A DNA stretch of 64,000 nucleotides from Candidatus Desulfofervidus auxilii (GTDB taxonomy: Bacteria; Desulfobacterota; Desulfofervidia; Desulfofervidales; Desulfofervidaceae). Of this stretch, positions 60,329 through 64,000 are shown piece after piece. The number at the start of each line of letters is the position of its first letter. Position 1 is the first letter of the stretch. The stretch is taken from positions 2,344,656 to 2,408,655 of the forward strand of contig NZ_CP013015.1 in NCBI RefSeq assembly GCF_001577525.1, written 5' to 3'. Under the pieces are notes generated by a model. It was not told the DNA's origin and did no database searches. It was given only the letters and a program-made list of their open reading frames with translations. Both the position numbers and the translations under genes were made by a program.

Positions 60329-62671
60329 TTATTCTATGGCTTCTTCAACTAGTTCGATAATATCTTTGATCCTTAATTTGTTCTCTAAGCCTGTAATTTT
60401 TACAGCATCGCTAAACATAGATAGATCTTTGGGACAAGTTATGATAAGGATTTCTGCACCTGTAGCAGTAGCTTCTTTTACTCGGCATTCGGCTGGTCTT
60501 TCTCCCTCAACCTTTACTTCCTCCATCCATATCTTACCTCCACCTGCACCACAACAAAGGCTCAAATTCCTGTTTTTAGGCATCTCTATAAACCTCACCC
60601 CAAGCATTTTTAAAACATTTCTTGGAGGTTCATAAATGCCATTATATCTACCTAGATAGCAAGGATCGTGATAGGTAACACAGTAATTTAACTTGTTTTT
60701 TATTTGAAGTTTTCCTTCTTTTAAAAGTTTCTCAAGGATTTCTGTATAATGATAAACTTCATATTTGGCTCCAAACTCTGGATATTCATTTTTCAATGTA
60801 TGATAAGTATGGGGGTCTGTGGTAACAATCTTTTTAAATTTGGCCTTTTCTAAAACCTTTATATTCTTTGAAACAAGCATTTCAAAAAGCCCTTCTTCCC
60901 CCACTCTCCTTACATCATTCCCGCTGTTTCTCTCCCCATCATAAAGTATCCCAAAATCTATTCCTGCTTTGTTTAAAACTCGGGCAAATTTTTTTGTATT
61001 TTCACTTATAATGGGATCATAAGAGGCAAAATCTCCCACAAACCAGAGATATTCTACTTCTTCTTTTCTGGCATCTTTTATTTTGAAATCAAGTCCTTTG
61101 GTCCACTTTGCCCTCATTCTATCTGATTGTTTAAGGGAATTTCCTCTTTTAACTAAACTCATTAAGGCATCCTGAAGCCGCTCATCTACTTCTCCTTGCT
61201 CTACTAAATACCTTCTTAAATTGACCATAATAGGAATGTGTTCTATTTTTATAGGACACCTTTCCATACAGGCAAAACAGGTCATACAAGACCATAAAGT
61301 ATCCTTGCTAATAATTTCGCCTGCAAGTTTATCCTCCTTTTGCTGATTCACTGCTTCCCTTAGGTTTAAAATAAACATTCTTGGAGATAAGGGAAATCCT
61401 CCCATAGCCGCTGGACAAACTTCATAACATCTTCCACATTTTGTGCAGGCATCCAACTGGAGGAGCTCCTTTTGGGTTAAATCTTTCCAGGTAGTATACC
61501 CTGCAGATTCCCCCTCTAAGGCAGGGGGCAATACCCGCCCGGCCTGTTCATCATGAAGGGCAATGGAAAAGAAGTCTAAAATAATATGTCTTGCCTTTGA
61601 AAAGGGAATATAGCCAATAAATAAAAAGGCAGAAATGACATGAAACCACCAAAAAGGTTTATAAATTTGTTCAGAGGCAGAACTTGATACACCCAAAGCC
61701 TTCAAGAAATAAGCTGTTCCTAATCCTGTAAAGGAATGGGTTTTAAGGGAGGTACAATGCAATAAAATCCTGAAACCTTCAAGGAAAATGCCACCAAGGG
61801 CCAAAATAAATATGAATATTACAAAAAGCCAATCCTCAACCAAAAGCTTTGTTAAAGATAGATTTCCTATAATTTTATAATTCAGTCTCTTTGGTTTTAT
61901 AAATATCCTTCTCACCATGACTAGAAGAATGCCCACTATTACAATTAAGGCCGCTAAATCAGTAAAATATGAAAATACACGGTAGAACCAATTATAAAGA
62001 AATTGGGCATTGGGGAAAAAATATTGAAAAAGGAGCTTATCAAACCAAACAATGAGATTTCCTATAAAAAGGAGCAGAAAACCCCAGAAAATAAATAAGT
62101 GAAATATGCCTGCATAAGTATCATTTGAAAAAATACTTGCATTTGTTAATGTCTCTTTTATTGCCTTAAAAACTCCTTTTTTAAAAAGAGTTTTAATCTC
62201 TATTTTTCTTCCTTTTTTATACTTGGCATATTTTATAAAAAATCCTGTAAAGAAAGCAGCAAGGGAGACAATAGTAAAGGCGATAAAATAAATACTGCCT
62301 CCTACCATAAAAATACCCGCCCTCTTTGTAAAATGGGCAGAATGACATTCAATGCAGTTAGGTGAGCTTTCGGTAAACACGTATTTTCCTGTCTTGGCAT
62401 GACACTTTCCACAGATAATGATTAAGTCGTCTTTTTCAGGCACGCCGATAAAACCAAACTGTTCATCCATTGAGGTCTCATCATTTATCTCAGGATTTCC
62501 ACCGTGACAGTCTTGGCAATATACTCCTGCTTTTTTATGAATACTCTTTTGAAAGGCGAGTACAGGTGTGGCGTCAACTCCTAAATGACAAGTCAGACAG
62601 GTATTATTCTCTGCCTTCAACATAGAAGGAAAGATTAAAACCAGGGATAAAATAAAAATCTTTTTAATCAT
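60329..62671 (-). CDS. Membrane FeS oxidoreductase: tetrahaem c + NarI-like b + HdrD-like fusion
   Basis: A 780-residue protein. A signal peptide (KKIFILSLVLIFPSMLKA) leads to four CxxCH haem motifs (CLTCH, CQDCH, CGKCH, CIECH) in residues 20-115. Five membrane helices follow (about 125-365), with His residues fit for haem b, as in NarI/DsrM. The cytoplasmic part has 4Fe-4S motifs CTKCGRCYEVCP near 412 and CMTCFACMERCP near 470, then an HdrD-type CCG region (CCGAGGGKIWMEE near 725). The NarI+HdrD layout next to etfAB matches the Etf:menaquinone oxidoreductase (EMO) type. The N-terminal tetrahaem domain is an addition. It overlaps etfA by 4 bases. Confidence 0.85.
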   Translation of the reverse strand: MIKKIFILSLVLIFPSMLKAENNTCLTCHLGVDATPVLAFQKSIHKKAGVYCQDCHGGNPEINDETSMDEQFGFIGVPEKDDLIIICGKCHAKTGKYVFTESSPNCIECHSAHFTKRAGIFMVGGSIYFIAFTIVSLAAFFTGFFIKYAKYKKGRKIEIKTLFKKGVFKAIKETLTNASIFSNDTYAGIFHLFIFWGFLLLFIGNLIVWFDKLLFQYFFPNAQFLYNWFYRVFSYFTDLAALIVIVGILLVMVRRIFIKPKRLNYKIIGNLSLTKLLVEDWLFVIFIFILALGGIFLEGFRILLHCTSLKTHSFTGLGTAYFLKALGVSSSASEQIYKPFWWFHVISAFLFIGYIPFSKARHIILDFFSIALHDEQAGRVLPPALEGESAGYTTWKDLTQKELLQLDACTKCGRCYEVCPAAMGGFPLSPRMFILNLREAVNQQKEDKLAGEIISKDTLWSCMTCFACMERCPIKIEHIPIMVNLRRYLVEQGEVDERLQDALMSLVKRGNSLKQSDRMRAKWTKGLDFKIKDARKEEVEYLWFVGDFASYDPIISENTKKFARVLNKAGIDFGILYDGERNSGNDVRRVGEEGLFEMLVSKNIKVLEKAKFKKIVTTDPHTYHTLKNEYPEFGAKYEVYHYTEILEKLLKEGKLQIKNKLNYCVTYHDPCYLGRYNGIYEPPRNVLKMLGVRFIEMPKNRNLSLCCGAGGGKIWMEEVKVEGERPAECRVKEATATGAEILIITCPKDLSMFSDAVKITGLENKLRIKDIIELVEEAIE

Positions 62672-63630
62672 TTTCTAGCTTTTATTTCTTCCACCAAGGC
62701 AGGCACTATATCAAAAATATCCCCTACCACACCATAATGAGCAGTTTGGAAGATAGGGGCATTGGGGTCTGTATTTATAGCAATGATTAAACCCGCATCT
62801 TTCATGCCTTCTACATGCTCTGGAGCGCCTGAAATGCCGAGGCTGAGATAAAGCTTGGGCTTGACAGACTTACCTGACCTTCCTACGACCCTGGTTAAAG
62901 GTAACCAGCCTTGATCAACCACAGGCCTTGACGCCGCTAAAGCACCTCCCAGTGCCTGAGCAAGTTCTTCTACTACTTCCAGGTTTTCCTGATTTTGAAT
63001 CCCTCTGCCTACAGCGACAAGGATATTTTCCTTTGTAATATCAATATCTTCTACCTCAGGAATGATAAATCTTTCAAATTTGATTTTTTCCTCTATTTCT
63101 GATAGAGAAAGCTCTTCCACCTCTTTTGTCCCTTCTACTTTCCCCTTTTCTGCAGGATAAGAACCTGGCAAAACGAGACACACCCCTTTATTATCCTTGA
63201 TTTTAACATCTGCCAGAATTTTCCCACCACATATAAGAGAAGTAGCCATTAAATGGCCGTTTTCTGCTTTTACATTCTTGCAGAAGGCCACCATGGGAAA
63301 ATTTAACTTTAAGGCAACAAAGCCTGCTAAATCCATGCCTATGCTGGTGTGACCAAATAAAATAAGCTCAGGTGCTCTATCTTTTAACACTTGAAACAGG
63401 ATATTTTGATAAATAAAAGGAGAAACCCCTTCTAATTTTTCATTATCTAAGAGCAATATCTTATCTGCCAAACCAAACTGAGGGACAAATTCTTTTACAC
63501 CCTTCCCAGCAAGCAATACATGCAAATCACCACCAGTTTTTTCTTTTATTTCCTGAGCCAACCCCAAAATTTCAAATGAGATCTCTTTCACCTCTCCTTG
63601 ATAAACTTCAGGAAAAACAAATATCTTCAT
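62668..63630 (-). CDS. etfA: Electron transfer flavoprotein alpha subunit
   Basis: A 320-residue protein. The C-terminal FAD-binding domain is clear: VGRGIQNQENLEVVEELA near 207, then RPVVDQGWLPLTRVVGRSGK, YLSLGISGAPEHVEGM near 263 and AINTDPNAPIFQTAHYGVVGD near 285. With EtfB it accepts electrons from acyl-CoA or similar dehydrogenases and passes them to the membrane oxidoreductase encoded next. The ribosome site AAAGGAGGAG is excellent. The N-terminal domain is normal in length. Confidence 0.95.
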   Translation of the reverse strand: MKIFVFPEVYQGEVKEISFEILGLAQEIKEKTGGDLHVLLAGKGVKEFVPQFGLADKILLLDNEKLEGVSPFIYQNILFQVLKDRAPELILFGHTSIGMDLAGFVALKLNFPMVAFCKNVKAENGHLMATSLICGGKILADVKIKDNKGVCLVLPGSYPAEKGKVEGTKEVEELSLSEIEEKIKFERFIIPEVEDIDITKENILVAVGRGIQNQENLEVVEELAQALGGALAASRPVVDQGWLPLTRVVGRSGKSVKPKLYLSLGISGAPEHVEGMKDAGLIIAINTDPNAPIFQTAHYGVVGDIFDIVPALVEEIKARK

Positions 63631-63642
63631 TTTCTCCTCCTT

Positions 63643-64000
63643 TTATAGAAGGCCCTTGTTTTGAAGGGCTTCAGCAATCTTCTTTGCTACTTCTTCTGGT
63701 TCTCCTTCTATCATTTCAGCTCCTTTACCCACTTCTGGCATATACATCTTTTCTATCTCTATACCCGTTTCTACTTTAATTTCAGGGGCATCTATTTCTT
63801 CTATTTGAGCCGACTTCATAGCCGCCCGAATCTTGGCCACAGGTACATACCGAGGCGGTTTCTCGGCGGTCATCACTCCTAGTACCGCAGGGAGTTCAAC
63901 CTTATACTCACCATAGACACCACCAGGAAATTCTTTATTTACACAAAGGCTGCCATCTTCTTTTTTATATTTGGAGACAAGACCAATGTATGGAAGACTG
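63643..64000 (-). CDS. etfB: Electron transfer flavoprotein beta subunit, N-terminus beyond window
   Basis: About 119 C-terminal residues are visible; the frame continues past the right edge. EFPGGVYGEYKVELPAVLGV and MTAEKPPRYVPVAKIRAAMK are the conserved C-terminal EtfB segment, including the recognition-loop region and AMP-side residues. Twelve bases separate it from etfA, so it is the upstream gene of the operon. An internal ATG at 63876 is not the start. Confidence 0.92.
   Translation of the reverse strand, partial: SLPYIGLVSKYKKEDGSLCVNKEFPGGVYGEYKVELPAVLGVMTAEKPPRYVPVAKIRAAMKSAQIEEIDAPEIKVETGIEIEKMYMPEVGKGAEMIEGEPEEVAKKIAEALQNKGLL

Noticed and set aside
60057-60635. Plus-strand 192-residue frame opposite hdrA and the membrane oxidoreductase
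   Set aside because: It is antisense to two clear genes, and its composition follows their complement. No protein motif is visible.
1-64000. CRISPR array
   Set aside because: No set of regularly spaced identical repeats was seen; the GC-rich palindromes are scattered and irregular.

Overview
The window is AT-rich bacterial chromosome (clearly below 40% GC by eye, not computed). Gene content points to an anaerobic, probably thermophilic, sulfate-reducing or syntrophic member of the Desulfobacterota. The evidence is a proteobacterial-type RpoH, an archaeal-type entry into the shikimate pathway, a large heterodisulfide-reductase-like (Hdr/FrhB/MvhD) cluster, and EtfAB next to a membrane FeS oxidoreductase. 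The Candidatus Desulfofervidus lineage is a guess that fits; nothing here proves it.

Layout. 1-6 kb: rpoH (running off the left edge), an acetyltransferase, an M20 deacylase, a polyprenyl-phosphate glycosyltransferase with a large membrane GT-C-like protein, and a convergent ArnE/ArnF-like flippase pair. 6-13 kb: tRNA-Leu, ribF, a MEMO-AMMECR1 fusion, then a shikimate operon (ADTH synthase, DHQ synthase II, aroE, aroA, small ORF). This operon is preceded by a complete-looking transcription attenuator with a Phe/Tyr-rich leader peptide, the best candidate in the window for an undescribed regulatory system. 13-27 kb: housekeeping genes (polyprenyl synthase, CaCA exchanger, Tat-exported carbonic anhydrase, radA, sbcDC, three tRNAs, rpsU-yqeY) with small accessory genes between them.

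27-41 kb is a defence island. It holds an MntA/HepT toxin-antitoxin pair flanked by 48-bp direct repeats that carry a promoter, then a PLD-SNF2 helicase, a DUF1016 PDDEXK nuclease, an Eco57I-like methylase, a Zn-ribbon/deoxyribosyltransferase-like protein with an amber codon near its end, and a SIR2 protein. Several collapsed relics of the same gene families lie in and around it. 41-45 kb: an ArsA-like ATPase, a small coiled-coil protein, polA with an inactivated proofreading domain, and ftsB. 45-52 kb is a decay zone: an IS1380-like relic, two broken MacB-type permeases, an exported C25 peptidase, a broken V4R histidine kinase and GC-rich palindromic repeats.

52-64 kb is electron-transfer machinery. 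A mirror-symmetric operon FrhB-MvhD-HdrA-MvhD-FrhB on the plus strand converges on etfB-etfA-membrane oxidoreductase-hdrA on the minus strand. The membrane protein joins four c-type haem motifs, a NarI-like cytochrome b region and an HdrD-like module in one chain. Together these could link flavoprotein electrons, the quinone pool and flavin-based electron bifurcation. No rRNA, CRISPR array or replication origin was seen.
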